Assembly (NCBI GenBank): GCA_004553715.1
Contig: SFKP01000020.1
Span: 1 to 14,375 of the forward strand
Source of the DNA: Clostridiales bacterium
GTDB lineage: Bacteria; Bacillota; Clostridia; TANB77; CAG-508
Direction: 5' to 3'
Length of the DNA: 14,375 nucleotides
This document shows, in pieces, positions 7,555 to 14,375 of the stretch (positions are counted from its first letter, which is position 1; every line of letters begins with the position of its first letter). The position numbers and the translations under genes were made by a program. The notes under the pieces were generated by a model. The model did no database searches, was not told the origin of the DNA, and saw nothing but the letters and a program-made list of their open reading frames with translations.

Positions 7555-10344
7555 CTATACAAATCTATCTATATTCTTCCAAATTTCATTTGCATTATCT
7601 CCTAAAGCTGATTGATATTTTGCTTGAAAAGCTGCTCTCTTATCTGGATCGTTCCAATCATCTTTTCCTATACTTTCTGCTAATTTTATAGCATAAATTG
7701 CTTCTTCTGTAGATAATCCACATTTCATCCCTTCTTGTATTTTTTTAGGATCATCTATTCCAGAATCAAGGTATTCTTGTGTTGTTTCTCTTATTGCTCT
7801 TTCTCTATCTCTACCTTTTAAATCTGAATAGATTCCATTATCATTCAATATGTCTATCCAATCATCACTCATATAAAATTCTTTATTTAATTCTCTATTA
7901 TTATATTCTGCTTCTCCTAAATATCCTTTTGTAAAGTCCTTTCTTATATTTCCTGCTTCATCCCAAATATTATCGCTTAAATTTCCACCTACTTTTGCCC
8001 CAACTGTTGCTGCACCTGCTGTATATGAAAGTGTTTTATCGAAATCTCCTGAAGATATTCCTGCTATTGCTCCAACAGAACCTAAAGCTGCTGCTCCTGC
8101 AACTTTCCCTGCAAATCTTCCCAATTTCTTCACTGGTTTTGCTTTTATTACCTTTTTTCCTGCCCTCATACCCATTTTTTGAAGTCCACGTTTAACAGAA
8201 TGTTTTGAATTTGTTGCTAGATTTGCTTTTGGTATTGCAGTCTGTGCTGTATGTTGATTTCTATCTACTTTTGGATGTACTTTTTCTCCTACTCCTGTTC
8301 CTCCGTTTGATTTCTCTCCTATACCAACACCTGTAGCTTTATCTGATTTTCCAGCTTCCGGTAATTTTATACCTTTTTTATCAGCTGTTCTTACTGGTTT
8401 ATCTTTTTCTTTATCTTTATCCTTATCTTTTTTCTTACCCAAACCTGCTAGTTTTTGTACGCCTGAATATAGCATCGCACCACCAGCCATTTGTCCCATT
8501 GCACTTAGTGTGCTTGCTTTTTCAAATCCAAACATCTTTCTTAAGAATTTTTCTGCTGGCATTATAAAACCAAGTGCAACTAATGCATAAATTGGATGTT
8601 TTGTAACCAACATATCCATAACTGTACTAATAGTCATTGTATATATTATTAAATGCACTGGTTGTATTAATGCATTAAATGTATATTCTTTAAACCATAG
8701 ACTAAAAGCTTGTGCTTCGCCATCTTTAATCTTATCTAATGGATATGTTACAGCAATAAGTGGCGCAATCATGGTAAAAAATGCCATATATAATGTCCTT
8801 TTTATATACATGACTGTAAAAATGCAAGTATATACTACCAATACTAAATATATTACTGCATATTGAACAGATTGCCACTTAGATTCTAATCCAGCCTTTA
8901 GTCTTACATATCCAACAAAATCACCATACCAAGTTAATTTACCTTCTTTCCCCAATTCAATATATGGTCCATCAACAGTGTTTGTTGTAGTTCCCTCTTT
9001 AAAAGTCAAATCATATCCATCTATTGTTGTCCCTTCTGGCAATGTACATTCTATTATTGTAGCACTTCTAGGAAGAAATATTTTAGTTATTTTTGTAGAA
9101 ATAGTTAATATGAATAACATTAAATAATGCAAGACAAATAATAAACATATTGCAGTTAGCCAATCAATTAAAAACTTTTTATATTTAGCTTTTTTATCTG
9201 CTACACTTGTTAATATCATTTTTATACCAACAAAAACCAGCATCGATAACAAAACAACCAAAGCAATCTTTCTAAAAGTATTATACCAAGTAGATATACC
9301 TTTTTGTAAAATATTTGCCGTTGATTCATATTCTATTTGCTCATTAACATATCTCTCTACTTGTTCTTGAGACAGGTTCCAAACTTTTATCTGTCCAAAA
9401 GTAGTTGAAACACTTCCATAGTCATCACTAGTAGTTTCTGTTGTTTCACTTGCTATTAATAGCACTGCACCCCCATCACTTTTTTCTTTTAAATATACTT
9501 CTTTAAGAGTGTGTTTTCCATATGTTCTAGTATACGCATCTCCATCAACAATAGGTTGCACTTCGGAAGTATCTATTTGGTCATTATAGGAAATATTATA
9601 TTTGTTTTTCATTTCATTTATTTTCTGTTCAAATTGTTCTTGAGCACCACTTATCTCATGTGTAAGAGGAACAGGGACTGCAACAGTGTATTTTAATCCA
9701 ATAGAGAATGTTTCTTCTGGTTGCAATGTGCTTGTTTCAAAGAAATTTCTAATAATACCTTCCTTACTAGTCTCTTCTTTAATTATTATTTCATCCATTG
9801 GCTCTATAAAATTAACATCAAATGCTGGTACTTGTCCACTAAAAATAGTAAAAGGAGTATATGAAATCATAGGTATATCGAATTTTCCTCCTAAATCGCC
9901 AACAAGTTCTGCTACTGATACTACTGCTGCTGTAGTAGACCCCAAAAAAATCAATGTTCCTATACATGTCCCTTTAATAATAGCTGTTATTCCCAAACCA
10001 GCTGCTGGAGCTAATGCTCCCCCTGTTACAATAGCACCAATCACCATACCTATTATTGCAACTATTGCAACTATAAATGCAAGCCAATTCCAACTGCCTT
10101 GTGACTCCGCTTTAGCTTCTGCAACAACTGGTTGTGGTGTTATAAAACTTTTTTGCAATATCTGCATAACTGCATCCCCTAAAAATGTCAAAAATCGAAA
10201 TATTGGATCTAATAAATTACCTCCAGCATTTATTATCCATGATTGTGCCTTTACGGCATGTGGAAAAATTACGCTTATTATCAATATAGCAATAAGTATT
10301 ATCAATATTTTATTAAGCTTAATTTTTCCGACTTTTCTTTTCAT
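7555..10344 (-). CDS. VirB6/TrbL-like polytopic channel protein, first tandem copy
   Basis: The product is 929 residues. It has a basic N terminus and signal peptide (about 1-33, ending VKAQ), then hydrophobic segments at about 87-147. An extracytoplasmic region follows (about 155-340). The polytopic core (about 358-600) carries LLSMLVFVGIKMILTSV, LIDWLTAICLLF, MIAPLIAVTYPLDKIKDG and EYTFNALIQPVHLIIY. After the core comes a charged KDKDKDKEKDKP stretch near 639-650 and a soluble tail containing GYLGEAEYNNRELN. The same architecture and many identical core residues recur in the downstream copy, while the extracytoplasmic regions differ strongly. The predicted role is the membrane channel of the T4SS. 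The start at 10342-10344 has AGGAG about 8 bases upstream. The gene follows virB4 after 47 bases. The frame is intact with no in-frame CGG. Confidence 0.85.
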   Translation of the reverse strand: MKRKVGKIKLNKILIILIAILIISVIFPHAVKAQSWIINAGGNLLDPIFRFLTFLGDAVMQILQKSFITPQPVVAEAKAESQGSWNWLAFIVAIVAIIGMVIGAIVTGGALAPAAGLGITAIIKGTCIGTLIFLGSTTAAVVSVAELVGDLGGKFDIPMISYTPFTIFSGQVPAFDVNFIEPMDEIIIKEETSKEGIIRNFFETSTLQPEETFSIGLKYTVAVPVPLTHEISGAQEQFEQKINEMKNKYNISYNDQIDTSEVQPIVDGDAYTRTYGKHTLKEVYLKEKSDGGAVLLIASETTETTSDDYGSVSTTFGQIKVWNLSQEQVERYVNEQIEYESTANILQKGISTWYNTFRKIALVVLLSMLVFVGIKMILTSVADKKAKYKKFLIDWLTAICLLFVLHYLMLFILTISTKITKIFLPRSATIIECTLPEGTTIDGYDLTFKEGTTTNTVDGPYIELGKEGKLTWYGDFVGYVRLKAGLESKWQSVQYAVIYLVLVVYTCIFTVMYIKRTLYMAFFTMIAPLIAVTYPLDKIKDGEAQAFSLWFKEYTFNALIQPVHLIIYTMTISTVMDMLVTKHPIYALVALGFIMPAEKFLRKMFGFEKASTLSAMGQMAGGAMLYSGVQKLAGLGKKKDKDKDKEKDKPVRTADKKGIKLPEAGKSDKATGVGIGEKSNGGTGVGEKVHPKVDRNQHTAQTAIPKANLATNSKHSVKRGLQKMGMRAGKKVIKAKPVKKLGRFAGKVAGAAALGSVGAIAGISSGDFDKTLSYTAGAATVGAKVGGNLSDNIWDEAGNIRKDFTKGYLGEAEYNNRELNKEFYMSDDWIDILNDNGIYSDLKGRDRERAIRETTQEYLDSGIDDPKKIQEGMKCGLSTEEAIYAIKLAESIGKDDWNDPDKRAAFQAKYQSALGDNANEIWKNIDRFV
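9152..9258. repeat. Conserved DNA block shared by the two VirB6-like genes, copy 2
   Basis: This is the partner of the block at 6266-6372: 107 bases, no gaps, 10 mismatches by eye. The offset between copies is a constant 2886 bases across the block. Confidence 0.8.
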
Positions 10345-10391
10345 TTTATTACTCCTATCTTTTATTCCTTACTAAAATTTTAATCTTTAGC

Positions 10392-12345
10392 TTATTCGTT
10401 TTTTGATGCTAATTTGTTTAAATTTGTTTCTACAAATTCAAATTCTTTTTTAGTTGGTGTAATTCTTATAATTGCTGAATCTGATCCTACTTTTAAAAGT
10501 CCTTCACCAATAAGACATGTAACTAAAAATCCAGCTTCACCTTCACTTAATTTAAATACTTCTTTTAAATATGATATTTCTGATTTATCTTGTGCTAAGA
10601 ATAATTTCGTATCTGACGATGTAAGTACTGCCTGTGCTGCTTCGTTTTCATAAAAGTCTTGAAATCTTTGTGAAATTATTGCAAGTGATACATTTCTTTT
10701 TCTCGCACGTCTTGCCATTTTATTTAAGAAATCTACTGCTTCTGGGAATGGTAAAAGCATCCAAGCTTCATCAACTATTACTCTTTTTTTAGTTGCTTTT
10801 TCTCTATCTTCACTATTCTTTTTTACATATTTTTCCCAAATCCAAGAAAGAAGTATTTGTTGTGCAAGTGGTCTTGCAAATCTTTCCTCTAGGCTTGAAA
10901 TATCCAAGTTTATAAACGGTATTCCATCTAGAAGTTCAAAAGTAGACTGTCCATCAAAATATGCCATTTGTCCATTTAGCTCTCTTACATATTGTTTCAT
11001 AACTTTAGTTAAATAACTATAATGGAACTCGTAATTTTTATCTGTATTTTCTTTTGCTTTCTTTAATAACATTTTGTACCAAGAGCCAATTGTTGGCATT
11101 AGTTTTTTACTTTTATACAAATTTTTTGTAGAAGTTGCTAAATTATTTGTTTCATATAAACTGTTTGGATCTGATGTAATTCCGCAATCTTTCATATTCA
11201 TCTGCAACAGCTTCTGCTATAATTTGTTTTGTAAGCTCATTTACCTCAGTACTTCTTGTACTTCCTTTTGCCATTGTAACTAGTGCTTGCGTAACATCTT
11301 CAATCTTATTTTCTAAATTTAATGTTAATCTTTCTTTACCTGTAATTTGATCTTTTACTGTTTCGACTTCTAGATCAAATAAATTAATAATTGTATCAGA
11401 AGAAGGTCCTATTATAACATTTACTCCTCCTAATGCATCTGCTACTGGTTTATATTCACCTTCTGCATCTAATGCTAAACTTTCAATTCCCATAAGTACT
11501 GATGACCTAGAAATTAAAGTTTTCATTGTAACAGATTTACCTGCACCAGATTTTGCAAATATTACCATATTATAGTTTGTTAAACTTTCATGAAAATTAT
11601 CAAATAGTATAGGTACTCCTGTTTGCTTATTAATACCTAAAGGAATCCCTGTTAAATGTCCTACTTCTGATGTTGTGAAAGGAAATACTGTTGCCATTGA
11701 ATTTCTATCAAATGTATGTGTTCTTTTTATTTTGTCTTTCATTAATGGAAGATTAGATTGAAATGCTTCCTCTTGCATTGCCCAAGCTGATTTTATTCCA
11801 ACTAATGTTTTAGACATTTCTGTTGCAAGCAATTTTGTGTATGCTTCTAGTGATTGTAAATTATATGAGAACAATGTTGCGACAATTGATGCTTCAAAAA
11901 GTTTATTAAATCCTGATGCAATGTCATCTCTTAAAGCCTCTGCTTCAATTCTTTTTTGTGCCAAAATGCTTTCTCTATTAATATTACCTCTATCTGCTGC
12001 AACAATTCTTTCTGTTTCTAATTGGTTTATTACTCTGTTTAACTCATTTTGTGATCTTGCTTCAGGTACTGGATTTATATATACAGAAGTATTTATATCT
12101 CCAAAAAGGTACATTTCCCTAAATAATTCTGGAAATGTACACATCCTAGGAAGTGTTGATACAAAGAAGCTCCTTGCATATCTTGTTGTATTGGAAATAA
12201 TTTCTAAATGATCTATGTGTGATGCATCTATACCTGCTGGTGCAATAAGCTCTTTTAAAGTCTGTTTTTTTAAAATATTATATTGTGGTTCTTGCAAGTC
12301 GTTATACTGTTTTTCTAGTTTTTCTTGTTGTTTTTTTCTTCTCAT
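10392..12345 (-). CDS. virB4: VirB4-family conjugation ATPase, read through one CGGA +1 shift
   Basis: This is the T4SS motor ATPase that powers assembly and transfer at the inner membrane. The zero frame runs 397 codons from the ATG at 12343-12345 and stops at TGA 11152-11154. One base later, the other frame runs on to TAA 10392-10394. Joining at CGGA 11181-11184 gives exactly 651 codons, or 650 residues. The first part holds the VirB4 N-terminal region (RYARSFFVSTLPR, then NTSVYINPVPEA) and Walker A FAKSGAGKS (Lys270). The second holds Walker B VIVDEAW at about 522-528, an arginine-rich ARRARKRN segment and the ISQRFQDF motif near 557-564. Neither piece alone could be an ATPase. The start is well supported by AAGGAGG 8 bases upstream, placed inside the preceding gene. 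The downstream piece alone would need a TTG start without a ribosome site. Confidence 0.88.
11181..11184 (-). other. In-frame CGGA: +1 frame change between Walker A and Walker B of VirB4
   Basis: The codons are AGA TTG CGG AAT. The zero frame gives RNYIRSKQFI then TGA. The shifted frame gives ITSDPNSLYE and continues through Walker B. The shifted frame is closed upstream by TAG at 11217-11219, so the change lies within about 62 bases. This window contains one in-frame CGG. Read through it, the junction is DEYERL-X-ITSDPNSLYE, where X is the residue inserted for CGGA. Confidence 0.88.
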
Positions 12346-13492
12346 TTTTCAATCCTCCTTCTTCTTTTGTTTTTATTCTTTCTATTGCTTCTTCAGTTAT
12401 TTCTTTTCCTACATATTTTTTATTTTCCTTTAGTAAAGCTTCTGCCATCTCTTTTATTAAGTCATCAAAAGATTGTTCTTTTCTACGAAGTACAATTTCT
12501 TTTTCTGTTTTTATCTCATTTATAGTATCTTGTGCTAATTGAAAAGCTTTCTTTTCTATTTCTTTATTTAAGGAATTTATTCTTTTATCTAAAACATCTG
12601 GTGCAGTAACATACAAATCATCATAATGTGCTTCAAGAGCCTTGTCTATACCAAATGTCTCTGATTCATCTCTATTATACGCTACATATAATAGTTCTGC
12701 TAACTCTTTTGAGTCTAATATTCTACACTTCATACTACATGCAAAAAGTGTTCTTATTATTGATTGTGCCCTAGTATATAACTCTGAAAAAATTATATTT
12801 TTCTTTTCATCTTCATTTAGAGAATCTACCTCCACCTCTGAAGAATAGTATGGAACAATTATGTAATAATGCTTACGTAATACATTTTTGTTTTGGCTTA
12901 TAGCTTCTATATTCGCTATTATATCTCGAGTGTAATCATACATGTTTTGTACTCTTAAAAATTCAGTCAAAGCTACTTGAATTTGATTTTGTGTAGCATT
13001 ATATGATTGTTTTAATTTTAAATATTCTTTTTGTTTTTTATCTACGTCCTTTTTTATTTCTTCTAATCTAGCTTTATATCTTTCTATACTGCTTTCTATT
13101 TTGATTGTTCTCGTTTGTGTATATATTTGTATTGGATGTCTTAGAGTATTTAAAAATTGGACAAAGCCAGCTTCTACACCAGTTTTTTCTACGTTAGACA
13201 TTAAGTCGTAATTTATACCTTCACATTCTACAACCATCAGATATCTAGTTCCATTGTCTTGAATAATCATATTATCTTCTATTTTGTCAAACTCCATAAA
13301 ATTTGATATAGATAATTTGGTATAATTATTTTCTTTGTTTTTTGTTTTTCTATCACCATTTGTTTCAATTTTTGAAACACTGTTATTGTCTTTTTTGTTT
13401 TTTCTTTGTATCAGCCAATAAACATAAACTAATACAGAAATTAAAAAAATTAAAATCATTAACACCATTAATAGCATTTGCTCTATTTTCAT
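12302..13492 (-). CDS. Membrane-anchored protein resembling the N-terminal region of VirB4/TraC
   Basis: The product is 396 residues. It has a membrane helix at about 6-28, a basic Lys/Asn-rich segment, then a region at about 70-130 (NMIIQDNGTRYLMVVECEGI ... FLNTLRHPIQIYTQTR). That region resembles the first domain of VirB4/TraC-type proteins. A coiled-coil-like charged stretch follows at about 135-180, and a mixed domain (KHYYIIVPYY at about 207). The protein ends in a Lys/Arg/Thr-rich tail. It has no Walker motifs, so it is not itself an ATPase. The likely role is a membrane anchor or partner for the VirB4 that follows; this is inferred from position and weak similarity. Its ATG overlaps the PrgI-like stop as TAATG and has AGGAGG upstream. 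Its last 44 bases overlap the start of virB4 and carry that gene's ribosome site, a real overlap rather than a frame break. Confidence 0.7.
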   Translation of the reverse strand: MKIEQMLLMVLMILIFLISVLVYVYWLIQRKNKKDNNSVSKIETNGDRKTKNKENNYTKLSISNFMEFDKIEDNMIIQDNGTRYLMVVECEGINYDLMSNVEKTGVEAGFVQFLNTLRHPIQIYTQTRTIKIESSIERYKARLEEIKKDVDKKQKEYLKLKQSYNATQNQIQVALTEFLRVQNMYDYTRDIIANIEAISQNKNVLRKHYYIIVPYYSSEVEVDSLNEDEKKNIIFSELYTRAQSIIRTLFACSMKCRILDSKELAELLYVAYNRDESETFGIDKALEAHYDDLYVTAPDVLDKRINSLNKEIEKKAFQLAQDTINEIKTEKEIVLRRKEQSFDDLIKEMAEALLKENKKYVGKEITEEAIERIKTKEEGGLKNEKKKTTRKTRKTV

Positions 13493-13834
13493 TATTTTTC
13501 CTCCTTTGTATACACATATATTCTATTTTTTTTCATTTTAAATTTAATAGCTCTTAAAATAACATCATCTATTCTTTCTCCTCCCGTTTTTCTTGTTATT
13601 TCAAACGAATTTGTTTCTGGCATTTTAAATGTGCCTATTGAATATCCTATAAAAGCACAAATTCCTACAGCTATTAAGCCATACAAAGTTTTATGTAATA
13701 TTGCTTTTAAAATATAGTAAAAAATAAATCCTATTGTAGCTCCTGCTACAGTTAAAATTATTGATTTAGGAGTAAATATAAACAAAATTCTTCCGTTCGT
13801 CATTTACTTTTCTTGGGATTTCATGAGTTGCCAT
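13492..13834 (-). CDS. PrgI/VirB3-like inner-membrane protein, read through one CGGA +1 shift
   Basis: The best start is ATG 13832-13834, with AAGGAGG at 13842-13848 and a 7-base spacer. It encodes MATHEIPRKVNDE, a PrgI-type N terminus, then meets CGG at codon 14. Without a shift the product would be a 22-residue peptide ending at TAA 13766-13768. With one base skipped at CGGA the frame continues as RILFIFTPKSIILTV. It gives a 113-residue protein with two membrane helices (about 23-41 and 49-69), the GTFKMP turn and the cytoplasmic RKTGGERIDD tail. PrgI/VirB3 proteins are small partners of VirB4 in T4SS assembly, which fits the gene order. A start at ATG 13801-13803 would leave an intact frame, but it has no ribosome site and loses the conserved N terminus. 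The stop overlaps the next start as TAATG. Confidence 0.82.
13792..13795 (-). other. In-frame CGGA: +1 frame change at codon 14 of the PrgI-like gene
   Basis: The codons are GAC GAA CGG AAG. The shifted frame is closed upstream by TAA at 13804-13806, and the zero frame ends at 13766-13768. The change must therefore fall within about 35 bases, and CGGA is the only in-frame CGG there. Both sides look like PrgI-family sequence: HEIPRKVNDE before, RILFIFTPKS after. Confidence 0.85.
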
Positions 13835-13867
13835 TTTCATTCCTCCTTAGTATATATATATATGTAT

Positions 13868-13876
13868 ATTATACCA
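13868..13876 (-). promoter_or_regulatory. Extended -10 promoter upstream of the PrgI-like gene
   Basis: The coding strand reads TGGTATAAT: a consensus -10 TATAAT (complement of 13868-13873) preceded by the TG of an extended -10. There is no good -35; TTCCAA at 17-18 bases spacing is poor. Extended -10 promoters often work without one. Transcription would start near 13861, in an alternating TA run (13851-13862), just before the ribosome site at 13842-13848. It lies just downstream of the terminator that follows the pilin gene, so it would drive PrgI-like, VirB4 and the rest independently. Confidence 0.6.
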
Positions 13877-13972
13877 AATATCAGCTACAATTGGAAGATT
13901 ATGTTGAAAAAAATATTATTTTAATGTAAATTTAATATATTTGTCACATTTTTGTGCGATTTCCTTTCCTAC

Positions 13973-14015
13973 AAAAAATAAGAGATAAGAAAACATTTAT
14001 CGTCTTCTTACCTCT
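13973..14015 (-). terminator. Rho-independent terminator after the pilin gene
   Basis: The segments 14002-14015 and 13981-13994 form a 14-base-pair stem in the minus-strand transcript: AGAGGTAAGAAGAC with GTTTTCTTATCTCT, including two G-U pairs. The loop has 7 bases (13995-14001). A run of six U follows (13973-13978). It lies about 26 bases beyond the pilin stop. It would end most pilin transcripts and so allow more pilin than downstream machine components. Confidence 0.8.
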
Positions 14016-14041
14016 ATCTATTATTGCTAATTTTTATTTAG

Positions 14042-14375
14042 TTATCCTACGGTTATGTTTTTAGCAAAGTCAGCTACAATCTTTACAACATTTACACCGA
14101 TAAATAATAAAATTGCACCGATTAAGTAAGGTATCATAGTTTTTTTGTATGCTGCTTTTTCTTCTGCACTTCCCATCATGTATTTAATACCTATTACAAG
14201 TACCATTGCTACAGCAATTAGTGAGCCTATAACTTGTATAATACCAATAATATTATTTCCCATTTTAGTAAGTTCTTTTGGAGCTTGATTAGTTTTTGGA
14301 TCTATATCAACTCCTCCTATAATTTCTGCAAAAACCATTGTTGATATTGTAGCTACCATTATCACTGTTAAAACC
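14042..14375 (-). CDS. VirB2/TrbC-like pilin subunit, N terminus beyond the right edge
   Basis: About 110 residues are visible and the frame is still open at 14375. The GTG at 14363-14365 is therefore probably internal. The visible part starts in a hydrophobic signal sequence ending MVFA, a likely signal peptidase site. Next come a polar stretch (EIIGGVDIDPKTNQ) and two membrane helices: IIGIIQVIGSLIAVAMVLVI, then, after the charged turn SAEEKAAYKK, MIPYLIGAILLFIGVNVVK. A cleaved signal and two helices joined by a short basic or charged loop is the TrbC/VirB2 pilin plan. Position directly ahead of PrgI/VirB3-like and VirB4 supports this. The predicted role is the main pilus or surface-channel subunit. 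The frame is intact and has no in-frame CGG. The stop is TAA 14042-14044, followed by the terminator. Confidence 0.82.
   Translation of the reverse strand, partial: VLTVIMVATISTMVFAEIIGGVDIDPKTNQAPKELTKMGNNIIGIIQVIGSLIAVAMVLVIGIKYMMGSAEEKAAYKKTMIPYLIGAILLFIGVNVVKIVADFAKNITVG

Noticed and set aside
9686..10375. A 229-codon open frame on the plus strand opposite the first VirB6-like gene
   Set aside because: It is antisense to a well-supported gene, with composition mirroring hydrophobic codons on the other strand and no ribosome site evident. The same applies to the plus-strand frame at 4592-5107 and the shorter ones.
10392..11207. A separate gene for the C-terminal VirB4 half, starting at TTG 11205-11207
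   Set aside because: There is no ribosome site and the start is non-standard. It overlaps the upstream reading frame by 56 bases, and the VirB4 fold needs both halves in one chain.
12302..12345. A fifth frame break between the TraC-like gene and virB4
   Set aside because: The 44-base overlap has a perfect AAGGAGG 8 bases before the virB4 ATG, no CGG, and a natural basic C-terminal tail on the upstream protein. This is an ordinary overlap.
13492..13803. PrgI-like gene starting at ATG 13801-13803 (103 residues, intact frame)
   Set aside because: There is no ribosome site before it. A perfect AAGGAGG sits before the upstream ATG, whose codons give the PrgI-type HEIPRKV start.
56..13834. Explaining the four breaks as assembly or sequencing errors, or as pseudogene decay
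   Set aside because: All four are +1, all can be placed at in-frame CGGA, and no other in-frame CGG exists. Ten out-of-frame CGGA sites are undisturbed and I found no other frame breaks or internal stops. Random errors or decay would not follow the reading frame. Raw reads are still needed for final proof.
13851..13862. Alternating TA run as a regulatory repeat
   Set aside because: It is short and lies in the presumed leader between the -10 and the ribosome site. AT-rich low complexity is expected here.
56..14044. TGA may be reassigned, since all eight true gene ends visible use TAA or TAG and TGA occurs only as a zero-frame stop at shift sites
   Set aside because: No gene contains an in-frame TGA as a sense codon, and eight stops in AT-rich DNA are too few to show avoidance.

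Overview
The window is AT-rich DNA in which every gene reads on the minus strand, so transcription runs from right to left. It is part of a Gram-positive type conjugative type IV secretion (T4SS) operon. It most resembles integrative conjugative elements of Clostridia and related Bacillota. This assignment rests on strong AAGGAGG ribosome sites, AT-rich codon use, a PrgI/VirB3-like protein, a VirB4 ATPase, two large VirB6/TrbL-like proteins and a cell-wall hydrolase. No relaxase, coupling protein, integrase, rRNA, tRNA or CRISPR array is visible.

In transcription order the layout is: a VirB2/TrbC-like pilin (cut by the right edge); a terminator hairpin and a new extended -10 promoter; a PrgI/VirB3-like two-helix protein; a membrane-anchored protein resembling the N-terminal region of VirB4/TraC; the VirB4 ATPase; two tandem VirB6-like paralogues; a single-helix NTF2-like protein with VirB8/TcpC topology; a large membrane-anchored peptidoglycan hydrolase (lysozyme-like plus NlpC/P60); and the first 12 codons of another gene at the left edge. 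Together they would form the pilus or pore, the assembly motor and the wall-opening enzyme of a conjugation machine.

The outstanding observation concerns reading frames. Three of these genes are interrupted by frame breaks, four in all: one in the PrgI-like gene, one in virB4 and two in the hydrolase. Every break is a +1 shift and every one can be placed at an in-frame CGG codon followed by A. By my reading these are also the only four in-frame CGG codons in the window. Ten further CGGA tetramers on the coding strand lie in other frames, and none accompanies a break. Reading CGGA as one four-base codon (or skipping C and reading GGA as Gly) restores proteins of 113, 650 and 1148 residues. These have intact motifs: PrgI-type N terminus plus helices, Walker A plus Walker B, and NlpC/P60 Cys plus His. 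The pattern argues for systematic decoding of CGGA as a quadruplet, or a +1 shift at an otherwise unused CGG codon, rather than random decay or sequencing error. I know of no described natural system of this kind, but I cannot search for one here. The decoder, possibly a tRNA with a UCCG-type expanded anticodon, is not in this window.
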